DNA of 64,000 bases, taken from NCBI GenBank assembly GCA_947501115.1, contig CANMVX010000001.1, forward strand, positions 239,056-303,055. The letters are read 5' to 3'. Under the pieces are notes generated by a model, which was not told where the DNA came from, made no database searches, and saw only the letters and a list, made by a program, of their open reading frames with translations. Within the stretch, counting starts at the first letter, position 1. Each line of letters begins with the position of its first letter. Source of the DNA: Haliscomenobacteraceae bacterium (GTDB lineage: Bacteria > Bacteroidota > Bacteroidia > Chitinophagales > Saprospiraceae). The position numbers were made by a program, and so were the translations under genes. Positions 53,358 to 62,654 of the stretch are shown piece by piece.

Positions 53358-56156
53358 ATGAGTCTTTCATACAAGTTATTAATCTCATTTATTTGTTTTT
53401 TTCAATTTGCATGTCTTTCCGTTTTTTGTCAGCTTCGAATATCAGGAAATATAAATGAATTTATTAATCTATCAAGTGGTCTCTATAAAGGATTGGCGGT
53501 GGATAAATTTGGTTTTGTTTGGATGGCAACGGATGAAGGTTTATACAGATTCGATGGTAAAAAGTCAACCTTTTACAACGAAGCATGTCCCGGAGGCTTT
53601 TTAAAATCTATTAAAGCACTTTCTGATGGTTCTCTTATCGTAACGCATGATAAAGGAGTAACAAAAATAATCCCTCATATTTATTCACCGAAATTTGAAA
53701 TTCTTGCCGTTGGTGAATTATTTGCTACGAAAGATAAAATGTTTTATCCCAAAACGATATTTGAAGATTCAAAAAATAGATTGTGGATAGGCGAGGATAA
53801 TGGAATTTCATTAATTAAAAATGGAAAAAGAACTAAATTTTTTCCTGAAAAAATGAATACCCCTGGGAGTATTTTTAGAAATTTTTCAATAGCTGAAGAT
53901 TATTCTGGCAATATATGGGCCATTTCCTTTAAGGGTGAATTTTTTAGGTTTTCAGAAATGTTGGAAAAATTTATTTTTACTCCTCTTCCTACTAAAATAG
54001 AAAAGATTACTCAGCTTTTTATTATTTCAAAGAACACTTTTTTAATTGGTTCAGGCTCAGGTTTGTTTAAACTTGAATTATTACCTGATTTAACCTTTGA
54101 TAAAATAATGCCTTTAAAAGTACCTGCGGGTATTACTTCAGGTGTAATTTTTGACAGACAAATTTATCTGGGAACTGAAAATGAAGGCTTATTTATCCTC
54201 AATATTGATAATCTCGATAAACCGTATCTTAAAATTGAGGATTTACCGTTTGATGATATAGTAGATTTATCTTATGATAAAAATAATGGCCTTTGGATTG
54301 TGAGCAGTGAATCTTTTGCCACTTTTAAAACTGGTTTTTTTGAAAAAATAGATTTAAGTATTCCAAATTCACCTGTAGATGCTATTTTTGAAAATAACAA
54401 GGGTGATATTTTTGTATCTTCTGGAGGATTTTTAGATAAAATATCATTTTCTGGTAATACCTGGAAAATAGCTCAAAAAATAGCAAAAGGTGCAAGATCT
54501 ATAACGGCTATCTTTGCTAAAGATGATGAGGTATTTTTAGGTAATTTAGATGGAAAAGTGCTAAAATATAGTCTTAAATATAAAACATTAAAAGAATTAT
54601 CATTACTCAATAGGGGTTTTAAAATTAATCAGATCTATAAGGATTTAAATCAAAATTTATGGGTTCTTGGTAATCCCCAGTACGGTGTTCTGAGAATGGA
54701 TAAAATTAATAGGTTGAAATTTTATTCGCTGGATCAGGAAAAAGGAATTAGAGTTATCACTCAGGAAGTTAATGGAAATTTATTTTTTGGGGGAAGTTCT
54801 TCTAGTGCCTATCTTTTTATTTATAATGAAAATGATGATAAATTAATTAATATTAGCGTTCCTTTGCCCTTTTCCATAAAAGGTGATTTTTATATTAATC
54901 AGATTTATGCTCCCAAAAAAGGCGAATTACTTCTAGCTTCTAATCAAGGTTTGCTCCAATATCAATATTCTTCAGCATTTCCATCCACTGGCAAGATAAA
55001 AAGACTGAGATGGGATAAATTAGAAGAAAATGTAAATGTAGTAGCCATCGCAAAAAGTATTAATAATGATTTATGGATTTCAACAAGTGAAGGATTGGTT
55101 CTTATTACACCAGATCAACAACTTGTATATGACAAAAATGCAGGAATTCCCGGAAGGATTCTTGCTCCTAGAGGAATTATTAATGATCAGCGCGGATTTA
55201 TTTGGGTAGGTGCATCAAAAGGACTTGGATTATTAAGAAGAGATAAAAGTGGGAACAAAATTTCAGCAAAACCATATATTCAATCTCTTTCAATAAATGG
55301 AATTAAAAAAGAAAGTAGTAATCTTTCCAAACTGAATATTCATTTTGGCGATAATATTGCTATTCAATTGTTTTCTTCAATGTTTCCATCTAATGAAGTG
55401 AAATATCAAATCAAATATGATGAAGATTCAAATTGGTATCCTATAACTTCCGGAAGTGAACATTTAATATCTAATATTGGCTCAGGTAAAGTGACTTTTT
55501 GGTTTCGTTCCCAAAGAGCTGGCGGATTTGAATGGAGTGTACCTTTAAAAGTTGAATTAAATGTTTCTAAACCTTGGTATTTTTCTTTTTGGGGTGTATT
55601 CTTGTGTTTATTTGTTTTTTTTGTATCTGTTACATTAGTGGTTAGATTTTTAGCCCAGAAGAGACAACTTCAACTTGAAAGGGACAAATATCTAAAATTG
55701 AAAGAGGAAAGTTACCAAAAGGAGTTAATTCAAAGAGATAAACAATTCACAACCTTTACCTTACAACTCATTCAAAAAAATGAATCAATGAGAGCACTTC
55801 AAGCGGCTGTTTTTGATTTAAAAAGAAGCTTAGGTGAAAGAAGTCAATCCAAATTGAAGCATATTCTTTCACTAATAGATTTTAGTTTCAGAAATGATGA
55901 TGAATGGGAAAGGTTTAAATTTTATTTTGAAGAAATTCATCAAGGATTCTTTGAAAAACTTTTATTTGTTTTTCCGGATCTTACCGCTCAGGAATTAAGA
56001 TTATGTGCGCTAATACGATTGAATTTGTCAATTACTGAACTTGCTTCAATTTTAGGAATATCTGTTGAAAGTGTAAAAACAGCCAGGTTTCGATTGAGAA
56101 AAAAACTAAATGCAGCTTCTATTCATCATTTAATTGATATTATTATGCAAATTTAA
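53358..56156 (+). CDS. Two-component-type propeller sensor with LuxR DNA-binding domain, Sus regulator
   Basis: 932 residues. Signal peptide (about 1-24), then two seven-blade propellers of the reg_prop type (GLAVDKFGFVWMATDEGLYRF and KNRLWIGEDNGISLI repeats) up to about 640, a Y_Y_Y-like Ig domain (about 645-735), a transmembrane segment (about 739-762), a coiled coil, and a C-terminal LuxR-like helix-turn-helix (LTAQELRLCALIRLNLSITELASILGISVESVKTARFRLRKKLN, about 875-925). No kinase or receiver domain is present, so it likely senses a glycan in the periplasm and acts directly on DNA. It lies just before susC and is the probable regulator of that locus, by position and domain type. Confidence 0.88.
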   Translation: MSLSYKLLISFICFFQFACLSVFCQLRISGNINEFINLSSGLYKGLAVDKFGFVWMATDEGLYRFDGKKSTFYNEACPGGFLKSIKALSDGSLIVTHDKGVTKIIPHIYSPKFEILAVGELFATKDKMFYPKTIFEDSKNRLWIGEDNGISLIKNGKRTKFFPEKMNTPGSIFRNFSIAEDYSGNIWAISFKGEFFRFSEMLEKFIFTPLPTKIEKITQLFIISKNTFLIGSGSGLFKLELLPDLTFDKIMPLKVPAGITSGVIFDRQIYLGTENEGLFILNIDNLDKPYLKIEDLPFDDIVDLSYDKNNGLWIVSSESFATFKTGFFEKIDLSIPNSPVDAIFENNKGDIFVSSGGFLDKISFSGNTWKIAQKIAKGARSITAIFAKDDEVFLGNLDGKVLKYSLKYKTLKELSLLNRGFKINQIYKDLNQNLWVLGNPQYGVLRMDKINRLKFYSLDQEKGIRVITQEVNGNLFFGGSSSSAYLFIYNENDDKLINISVPLPFSIKGDFYINQIYAPKKGELLLASNQGLLQYQYSSAFPSTGKIKRLRWDKLEENVNVVAIAKSINNDLWISTSEGLVLITPDQQLVYDKNAGIPGRILAPRGIINDQRGFIWVGASKGLGLLRRDKSGNKISAKPYIQSLSINGIKKESSNLSKLNIHFGDNIAIQLFSSMFPSNEVKYQIKYDEDSNWYPITSGSEHLISNIGSGKVTFWFRSQRAGGFEWSVPLKVELNVSKPWYFSFWGVFLCLFVFFVSVTLVVRFLAQKRQLQLERDKYLKLKEESYQKELIQRDKQFTTFTLQLIQKNESMRALQAAVFDLKRSLGERSQSKLKHILSLIDFSFRNDDEWERFKFYFEEIHQGFFEKLLFVFPDLTAQELRLCALIRLNLSITELASILGISVESVKTARFRLRKKLNAASIHHLIDIIMQI

Positions 56157-56340
56157 AATTGATATATTGCTATTTAAATAATTGATTATCAAAATAATAA
56201 GGCTATATGTCAACTAATTATAACAAAGATATGTGATTTGTTTTACCTTTTATAAATCTTAATAATAAGATATTAGCATCAACCAAAAAAGATATTTTCT
56301 TTGGTGAATTCAATATTTACAAAAACAAAAATTAGCGTTT

Positions 56341-59280
56341 ATGGGTAATCAAAGGCCAAAATTCCATAGTGGAATGTTATTATTGGTTTTTCTGCTCGCA
56401 ATTTCATCTTTGCAAGCGCAACGCATTATTTCAGGAAAAGTAACCGATGCTACATCTGGAGAAGCATTAATTGGTGCTAATGTGTTGCTTACAGGTTCTA
56501 ATATTGGTACTATTACTGATTTAGACGGCGTGTATAGATTAGAAGTTCCGGAAAACCTTAAAAAAATTAGTTTTTCATATACTGGTTACACAGAGCAAAT
56601 CATTGAAATCGGAACGGTTAATCAGATTGACATCGCATTACGTGCGGGCCAACTATTAGACGAAATTGTAGTGATTGGGTATGGTTCTGTGAAAAAAGAA
56701 GATGCAACAGGTTCCGTGCAATCTGTTAATTCAGCAAATTTCAATAAGGGTGCTATTACAGGAGCTCAGGAGTTACTGGCAGGTAAAATGGCAGGTGTTC
56801 AGATTACACCTTCCGCTGAACCAGGGGGTGGAGCTGCTATTCGTATCAGAGGTGGGTCTTCACTCAGTGCTGTAAATGATCCTCTTATAGTAATTGATGG
56901 TATTCCAGTTGAAAATAGTGGCATTGCAGGTTCACGAAACGCATTAAATATTGTCAATCCTGCAGATATTGAAACATTTACTGTTTTAAAGGATGCTTCT
57001 GCAACGGCTATTTATGGTTCAAGAGCTTCCAACGGAGTTATTTTAATCACAACAAAAAAGGGTAAGCTTGGTAAAAAGTTATCACTGGGTTACAATGGAA
57101 GCATTGGTTTTAGCAACAGAAGAAATGAAATTGATGTCTTAAATGCCGATGAATACAAAGCTTTAATTACCTCAAGATTTCCGGAATCTCATCCTTCCAG
57201 AAAATTGCTTGGAACAGCAAACACAGATTGGCAAGCCGAAATATTTCAGACAGGGATTACTCATGATCATAATGTTAATCTTTCAGGTGGATTGGGTTTG
57301 ATTCCTTACAGATTATCCTTGGGGGTTACTGATAGGACTGGTATTCTTAAAACAGATGCTTTCAATCGTTCTACCGCTGCATTAAACTTATCTCCAGGGT
57401 TTTTGAATAACACACTTCAGGTAAATGTAAGCCTCAAAGCTATGCAATCTGAAAACACATTTGCTAATACAGGTGCCATTGGGTCGGCAGTTTCTTTTGA
57501 CCCAACAAAGCCGGTACTGGGTGAATCAGGTAAATTTGGTGGATTTTATACCTGGCTTCAAAATGATGGTACACCAAATCCATTAGCACCAGCTAATCCA
57601 ATGGCTTTATTACAATTATCTAACAATACCTCAAAAGTAAATCATTATATTGCGAATGCCTCATTTGACTATAGAATGCCATTTCTTCCGGATTTGAGGG
57701 CAAATTTAAATCTTGGCTATGATGCATCAAGAGGGGAGGGAACAAATATTGTTGATCAAAATGCTGCTTTTGCTTTTACCAACAAAGGGTATAAAGGTGA
57801 GTACTGGCAAGATAAAAAGAATAGCTTGTTAGAATTCTATCTTAATTACGCTAAAACATTCGGTAAATCTTCATTCAATATGATGGGTGGCTACTCCTGG
57901 CAACATTTTTTCATCGAAGATTACAATTATGGAACAAATTTTGCCGGTGATAAAGTGCTTAATCCAGAAAATTATGACCCTAAGGAATATTATCTGGTAT
58001 CCCTTTTTGGAAGAATGAATCTTGATTTGGGAGGTAGATTATTGTTAACTGCTACCCTCAGACAAGATGGTACATCCAGATTTTCCGCCGATAATCGATA
58101 TGGACTTTTTCCAGCAGCTGCCTTGGCATTGAAAATACTTGATGCTGAAGGTAAGGGTACTTTTTCAAACCTAAAGCTTAGATTGGGATATGGTGTAACC
58201 GGACAACAAGATATTGGTGGAGATTATTACCCATACCTGGCCCGATATTTAGCCAGTCAATCTAATGCAACCTATCAATTTGGTTCAGAATTTGTTACAA
58301 CCTTGCGTCCCAATGGTTATGATGCGAACATTAAATGGGAGGAAACAACCACTTATAACGCAGCAGTAGATTTTGGATTGTTTTCAGATAAACTTACTGG
58401 TTCCATAGAATATTATCAGAGAAAAACAACGGATCTGATTAATTTCATTCCAGTTCCTGCTGGTACAAACCTAACCAATTTTATTAACACGAATGTTGGG
58501 GATCTTGAAAATAAAGGGGTTGAATTTTCCTTAAATGCGGATATTTTAAATACTAAAAAATCAGCATTGTCTATAGGATTTAATATTACCATGAACAGGA
58601 ACAAGATTACCAGATTAACAGCCACGGACGATCCGAATTATAAAGGTGTTTTTACAGGTGGTATATCTGGCGGTGTTGGAAATACTATTCAAATTCACTC
58701 AGTTGGGTATCCTGCAAATTCTTTTTTTGTATACGAACAGGTTTATGATGCGAAGGGAATTCCTATTGAAGGACTTTATGTTGATAGAAATAAGGATGGT
58801 AGGGTAACACCAGATGATCGCTACCATTGGAAGAAACCCGCCCCGGATGTTTTTTATGGTTTTAATTTAAACTATAGATTAGGTAATTTTGACCTTTCTA
58901 CTGCGGCAAGAGCCAACATAGGAAATTATATCTATAATAACGTATTGTCTAATCAGACAGCTTATAACAATCTGTATAATGCCACAGGTATATTGAATAA
59001 TCTTCAATCCGGGGCTTCAGAAATAGATTTTTCAATTCCACAATATTTTAGTGATCATTTCATTCAAGATGGATCATTTTTAAGGGTAGATCACATAACT
59101 GCAGGTTATAATTTTAACAAAAAAGGTAAAATTAGCAATCTCAGACTTTCAGCTACTATGCAAAACCCATTGTTAATCACTAAATATCAAGGACTTGATC
59201 CTGAAATTTTTGGTGGTATTGATGGAAATATATATCCAAGATCAAGAACCCTATTAATTGGCCTGAGTGCAAATTTTTAA
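56341..59280 (+). CDS. susC: SusC-like TonB-dependent transporter
   Basis: 979 residues. Signal peptide (ending LQAQ), carboxypeptidase-regulatory-like domain (IISGKVTDATSGEALIGANVLLTG, about 27-100), then LLDEIVVIGYGSVKKEDATGSV at the TonB box/plug junction, plug with IRIRGGSSLSAVNDPLIVIDGIPV and AIYGSRASNGVILITTKKG, and a 22-strand barrel ending in ...GLSANF. It imports maltodextrin across the outer membrane with SusD as lid. The 184-base upstream gap contains TACCTTTT (56244-56251), a weak -7 box. It is 12 bases from susD. The substrate is inferred from SusE and GH13 neighbours. Confidence 0.93.
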   Translation: MGNQRPKFHSGMLLLVFLLAISSLQAQRIISGKVTDATSGEALIGANVLLTGSNIGTITDLDGVYRLEVPENLKKISFSYTGYTEQIIEIGTVNQIDIALRAGQLLDEIVVIGYGSVKKEDATGSVQSVNSANFNKGAITGAQELLAGKMAGVQITPSAEPGGGAAIRIRGGSSLSAVNDPLIVIDGIPVENSGIAGSRNALNIVNPADIETFTVLKDASATAIYGSRASNGVILITTKKGKLGKKLSLGYNGSIGFSNRRNEIDVLNADEYKALITSRFPESHPSRKLLGTANTDWQAEIFQTGITHDHNVNLSGGLGLIPYRLSLGVTDRTGILKTDAFNRSTAALNLSPGFLNNTLQVNVSLKAMQSENTFANTGAIGSAVSFDPTKPVLGESGKFGGFYTWLQNDGTPNPLAPANPMALLQLSNNTSKVNHYIANASFDYRMPFLPDLRANLNLGYDASRGEGTNIVDQNAAFAFTNKGYKGEYWQDKKNSLLEFYLNYAKTFGKSSFNMMGGYSWQHFFIEDYNYGTNFAGDKVLNPENYDPKEYYLVSLFGRMNLDLGGRLLLTATLRQDGTSRFSADNRYGLFPAAALALKILDAEGKGTFSNLKLRLGYGVTGQQDIGGDYYPYLARYLASQSNATYQFGSEFVTTLRPNGYDANIKWEETTTYNAAVDFGLFSDKLTGSIEYYQRKTTDLINFIPVPAGTNLTNFINTNVGDLENKGVEFSLNADILNTKKSALSIGFNITMNRNKITRLTATDDPNYKGVFTGGISGGVGNTIQIHSVGYPANSFFVYEQVYDAKGIPIEGLYVDRNKDGRVTPDDRYHWKKPAPDVFYGFNLNYRLGNFDLSTAARANIGNYIYNNVLSNQTAYNNLYNATGILNNLQSGASEIDFSIPQYFSDHFIQDGSFLRVDHITAGYNFNKKGKISNLRLSATMQNPLLITKYQGLDPEIFGGIDGNIYPRSRTLLIGLSANF

Positions 59281-59292
59281 ATCAGAAAAAAG

Positions 59293-61500
59293 ATGAATAT
59301 GAAATTATTAACTCCTTTGAGCCGTTGGTTTATTATCGTTGGTATCTTGTTTTTATCCTCTTCTTGTTTTAAGGATTTAGAAACAATTCCATTAGATAAA
59401 GATGTTATAACCTCTGCGGTTGTCTATAACGATCCAAAATCTTATCGGCAGGTTCTGGCTAAATTATATGCCGGACTAGCCGTTTCAGGTCAGCAAGGTC
59501 CTGCTGGTCAACCAGATATTAGTGGAATTGACGAAGGATTTTCAACCTATTTACGTCAATACTGGAAAGCACAGGAATTACCTACAGAAGAGGCCGTTAT
59601 TGCCTGGAATGATGGGAACATAAAGGATTATCACGAACAGGACTGGGATGCAAACAATGAGTTTATTGCAGCTATGTATAACCGTATCTTTTACCAGATT
59701 TCACTATGTAATGAGTTTTTGAGGGAAACAACTGATGAAAAGTTAAGCAGTAGAAATACAGATGCAGCCACACGTTCTGATGTAGAAAAATTTAGGGTTG
59801 AAGCCCGTTTTTTGCGCGCATTAAGTTATTATCATGCACTTGATATGTTTAGGAATGTTCCATTTGTAACTGAAAAGGATAAAGTAGGGGCATTTTTCCC
59901 AGAACAGATTTCAGCAAATGACCTTTTTAATTTCATTGAAACGGAATTGAAAGAAATAGAGACAAAAATGGTGGCTCCAAGAACGAATGAGTATGGAAGG
60001 GCTGATCAGGCTGCTGCCTGGTCTCTTCTGGCGAAATTGTACCTGAATGCTGAGACATACACTGGCCAGAAGAAATACACTGAATCTTTAACCTTTTGCA
60101 AAAAGGTAATTGGTGCTGGTTATACACTCCAAGCTGATTATAAGCATCTTTTTACAGCGGATAATCACAAAAGTAAGGAAACTATTTTTGCTATAAATTT
60201 TGATGGAATAAAAACTAGAACCTGGGGGGGAATGACCTTTGTAGTGCATGCTGCCGTAGGTGGAAAAATGAATCCCGCTAATTTTGGTGTGGATGGTGGT
60301 TGGGGAGGAACCCGTGTAACGAGTGGTTTAGTTAAAAAATTCCCTTCAACAAGTTCTGGCAGCGTTTTAGTAGCTCCTTCTGCTGGTAATACTTCGAAAT
60401 ATCCAAAATTATTTATTCCTGGATCTTACCAGAAATGGGATCCTTCTAATGCAAATACGGTTATTACTTCTCCCGGGAATAATGGTAAATATGAGGGATA
60501 TTTTTGGTTTGATGGAAACACAGAATTCAAAATTAATGCTGGGCCTAATTGGGATGTTAATTTTGGGGATAACGGTGCCGATGGTAAATTAGACCAAAAT
60601 GGGGATAATATTAGAGTGGTAAATGCCGGGTTTTATAAATTGAATGTTGATTATCAAGCAAAAACATACACTTTGAACAAAACGATTTGGGGATTGATTG
60701 GATCAGCAACTAAAAATGGTTGGGATTCAGATCAGGATTTGAAATATGATGCAAAAGAAAATGCATGGATCATTACCGCCGATCTTGTAAAAGGTGAAAT
60801 CAAATTCAGGGCAAATGATGGCTGGGATTTGAATTATGGTGACGATGGTGGTAATGCAGTCCTTGAAGCTGGTGGTGCAAATATTGTAATTCCGAGTGCA
60901 GGAACTTACAATATTAAATTATTCCTTAACAAACCAGATTATACCTATGCCATAGAATTGGCTAGTTTTGATAGCCGTTCTCTTTTCTTTACAGATGGTC
61001 AGGAATTGGAAATAGCTGATATATCTCAATTTACAGATGGATATGCTGTTACAAAATTTACCAACCTTACCTCAACGGGAGGAAATCCCTCTGATTTAAC
61101 TTTTATTGATACTGATTTTCCTCTCTTTAGATTAGCCGATATTTATCTAACTGCTGCTGAGGCAATTGTAAGAGGTGGTACTGGAGGCTCAGCAGCTGAT
61201 GCATTGAATTATGTGAATATTGTAAGAAGAAGAGCTTATGCTGGTCCAGGTGGTGATATTACTTCTGCACAATTAACCCTTGATTTCTTGTTAGATGAAA
61301 GAGGCAGAGAACTTTACTGGGAGGCTCAGCGTCGGACAGATTTGGTTCGATTTGGTAAATTCAGTGCAACAGATTATCGTTGGCCTTGGAAAGGTGGCGT
61401 AAAAGATGGTAGGTCGGTCAATAAAACCTTTGATGTATTCCCTATTCCTGCTTCCGATATAGGTGCTAATCCTAAATTAAAGCAGAATGCAGGTTATTAA
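59293..61500 (+). CDS. susD: SusD-like glycan-binding lipoprotein with inserted SusE-type domain pair
   Basis: 735 residues, about 200 more than usual. Lipobox LSSSC at Cys25. RagB/SusD N-terminal half with the TPR-like helices (VEKFRVEARFLRALSYYHALDMFRNVPFV). At residue about 352, right after RVTSGLVKKFP, the SusD fold is interrupted until about 558, where it resumes with FDSRSLFFTDGQELEI and FRLADIYLTAAEAIVRGG, ending in LLDERGRELYWEAQRRTDLVRFGKF. The insert holds two tandem domains (370-465 and 466-555) closely matching the C-terminal half of the next protein. The reading frame is intact. Without the insert it is 528 residues, normal for SusD. It binds glycan as lid of SusC. Confidence 0.92.
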   Translation: MNMKLLTPLSRWFIIVGILFLSSSCFKDLETIPLDKDVITSAVVYNDPKSYRQVLAKLYAGLAVSGQQGPAGQPDISGIDEGFSTYLRQYWKAQELPTEEAVIAWNDGNIKDYHEQDWDANNEFIAAMYNRIFYQISLCNEFLRETTDEKLSSRNTDAATRSDVEKFRVEARFLRALSYYHALDMFRNVPFVTEKDKVGAFFPEQISANDLFNFIETELKEIETKMVAPRTNEYGRADQAAAWSLLAKLYLNAETYTGQKKYTESLTFCKKVIGAGYTLQADYKHLFTADNHKSKETIFAINFDGIKTRTWGGMTFVVHAAVGGKMNPANFGVDGGWGGTRVTSGLVKKFPSTSSGSVLVAPSAGNTSKYPKLFIPGSYQKWDPSNANTVITSPGNNGKYEGYFWFDGNTEFKINAGPNWDVNFGDNGADGKLDQNGDNIRVVNAGFYKLNVDYQAKTYTLNKTIWGLIGSATKNGWDSDQDLKYDAKENAWIITADLVKGEIKFRANDGWDLNYGDDGGNAVLEAGGANIVIPSAGTYNIKLFLNKPDYTYAIELASFDSRSLFFTDGQELEIADISQFTDGYAVTKFTNLTSTGGNPSDLTFIDTDFPLFRLADIYLTAAEAIVRGGTGGSAADALNYVNIVRRRAYAGPGGDITSAQLTLDFLLDERGRELYWEAQRRTDLVRFGKFSATDYRWPWKGGVKDGRSVNKTFDVFPIPASDIGANPKLKQNAGY
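60400..60957 (+). repeat. Inserted tandem SusE-type starch-binding domains inside susD
   Basis: Encodes SusD residues 370-555. Domain one starts YPKLFIPGSYQKWDPSN and contains GPNWDVNFGDNGADGKLD. Domain two starts WGLIGSATKNGWDSDQD and contains GEIKFRANDGWDLNYGDDG. Both align end to end with SusE residues 156-343 (61984-62547). The DNA also matches, for example GGTGAAATCAAATTCAG at 60793 and 62380. Confidence 0.9.
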
Positions 61501-61518
61501 TCCTTAAATTAAATTAAC

Positions 61519-62550
61519 ATGTTACGAAAATATCTTGTTTTTTGTCTCGTCCTCTCCTTGATAGTATTTTCTTGTAAGGATGAAGAAGTGGGACCTATTT
61601 TAAATATCGGTGCTTCTCCTGAATTCACCGCGCCAACAGCCAACGCTGCGTATGTACTAAAAGAAGCGGATGCGTTGAAAAATTTTGCTACTTTTACATG
61701 GACTGCTGCAGAATATGGCTTTCAGGCAGGGGTTAATTACACCCTTGAAATGGCATTAACTGCTGAAAAATTTAAAGAACCAGTTGCACTGGGTTCAGTA
61801 AATGCCTTGACTTTAATTCCTACCATTGGTAAAATAAATAGTATTATTATAGCTAAGGGAAAACCAGGTGGTGAACCTGTTTCTGTCGAATTTAGAATTG
61901 CTGCTACAATAAATCCAGATATACCAACAATTTATTCTAAATCTCTGGTAGTCAATGTGACACCCTATGAATCAGTGATTGAATATCCTAAACTGCAAGT
62001 ACCTGGTAGTTATCAGGGTTGGAATCCTGCAGATCAGAAAACAGTAATATTTTCTGCTAAAAGTGATGGAAAATTTGAAGGATTCGTTTTTATGAAACCA
62101 AATACGGAATATAAATATACAGTTGGCCCTTCCTGGGATTTAAACTATGGGGATGATGGTGCAGACGGCTCCTTAGATAAAAGTGGTGCTAACATAACAG
62201 CTCTCGCCGAAGGCCTTTATAAACTTAACGTAAATATTAATTCCCTTAAACACGAAAAATTAAGGACCTCATGGGGATTAATTGGTTCTTCTACTCCCAA
62301 TGGTTGGGATAGTGACCAGGATTTGATTTACGATGAAACAACTAATACATTAAAGATTACCCTTAATTTAAAGGCTGGTGAAATCAAATTCAGAGCAAAT
62401 GATGACTGGGGAATCAATCTGGGGGATGATGGTGCAAACCGCTCTCTTGAATATGGTGGTGCAAATATTGCTATTGCGACAGAGGGAAAATATTCCGTTG
62501 AGCTTTTCCTTAACAGAGCTATTTACACGTATAAGTTGACTAAAATTTGA
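61519..62550 (+). CDS. susE: SusE-like surface starch-binding lipoprotein
   Basis: 343 residues, lipobox VFSC at Cys19. N-terminal SusE domain (about 25-150; FTWTAAEYGFQAGVNYTLEMAL and VNVTPY at its end). Then two SusE/SusF-type starch-binding domains: 156-251 (YPKLQVPGSYQGWNPAD...WDLNYGDDGADGSLD) and 252-343 (WGLIGSSTPNGWDSDQDL...GEIKFRANDDWGINLGDDG). It holds alpha-glucan at the cell surface. It follows susD by 18 bases. Its domain pair is the likely relative of the insert in SusD. Confidence 0.9.
   Translation: MLRKYLVFCLVLSLIVFSCKDEEVGPILNIGASPEFTAPTANAAYVLKEADALKNFATFTWTAAEYGFQAGVNYTLEMALTAEKFKEPVALGSVNALTLIPTIGKINSIIIAKGKPGGEPVSVEFRIAATINPDIPTIYSKSLVVNVTPYESVIEYPKLQVPGSYQGWNPADQKTVIFSAKSDGKFEGFVFMKPNTEYKYTVGPSWDLNYGDDGADGSLDKSGANITALAEGLYKLNVNINSLKHEKLRTSWGLIGSSTPNGWDSDQDLIYDETTNTLKITLNLKAGEIKFRANDDWGINLGDDGANRSLEYGGANIAIATEGKYSVELFLNRAIYTYKLTKI
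61984..62547 (+). repeat. SusE C-terminal domain pair, partner of the insert in susD
   Basis: Encodes SusE residues 156-343. It has the same order and near-equal length (564 against 558 nt) as the block at 60400-60957, and shares long stretches such as KFRAND and NGWDSDQDL. Confidence 0.88.
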
Positions 62551-62605
62551 AATATTGTTGAACTAATTCTACCTTAAGATTGGTTAAACAAATCTTTTTG
62601 TGAAG

Positions 62606-62641
62606 ACGGACTGTTGCTATTTAGGAACAGTCCGTTATTTT
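62606..62641 (+). terminator. Terminator between susE and the GH13 gene
   Basis: ACGGACTGTT (62606-62615) pairs perfectly with AACAGTCCGT (62626-62635), 10-nt loop, then TATTTTAT. It lies 14 bases before the next ATG, so the GH13 gene would be reached by read-through or has its own promoter. Confidence 0.8.
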
Positions 62642-62654
62642 ATAATACTTTAAC

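Noticed and set aside
59293..61500. SusD length explained by fusion with a neighbouring gene through a lost stop
   Set aside because: The extra segment is internal: SusD sequence continues after it to the usual C-terminus, so it is an insertion rather than an end-to-end fusion.
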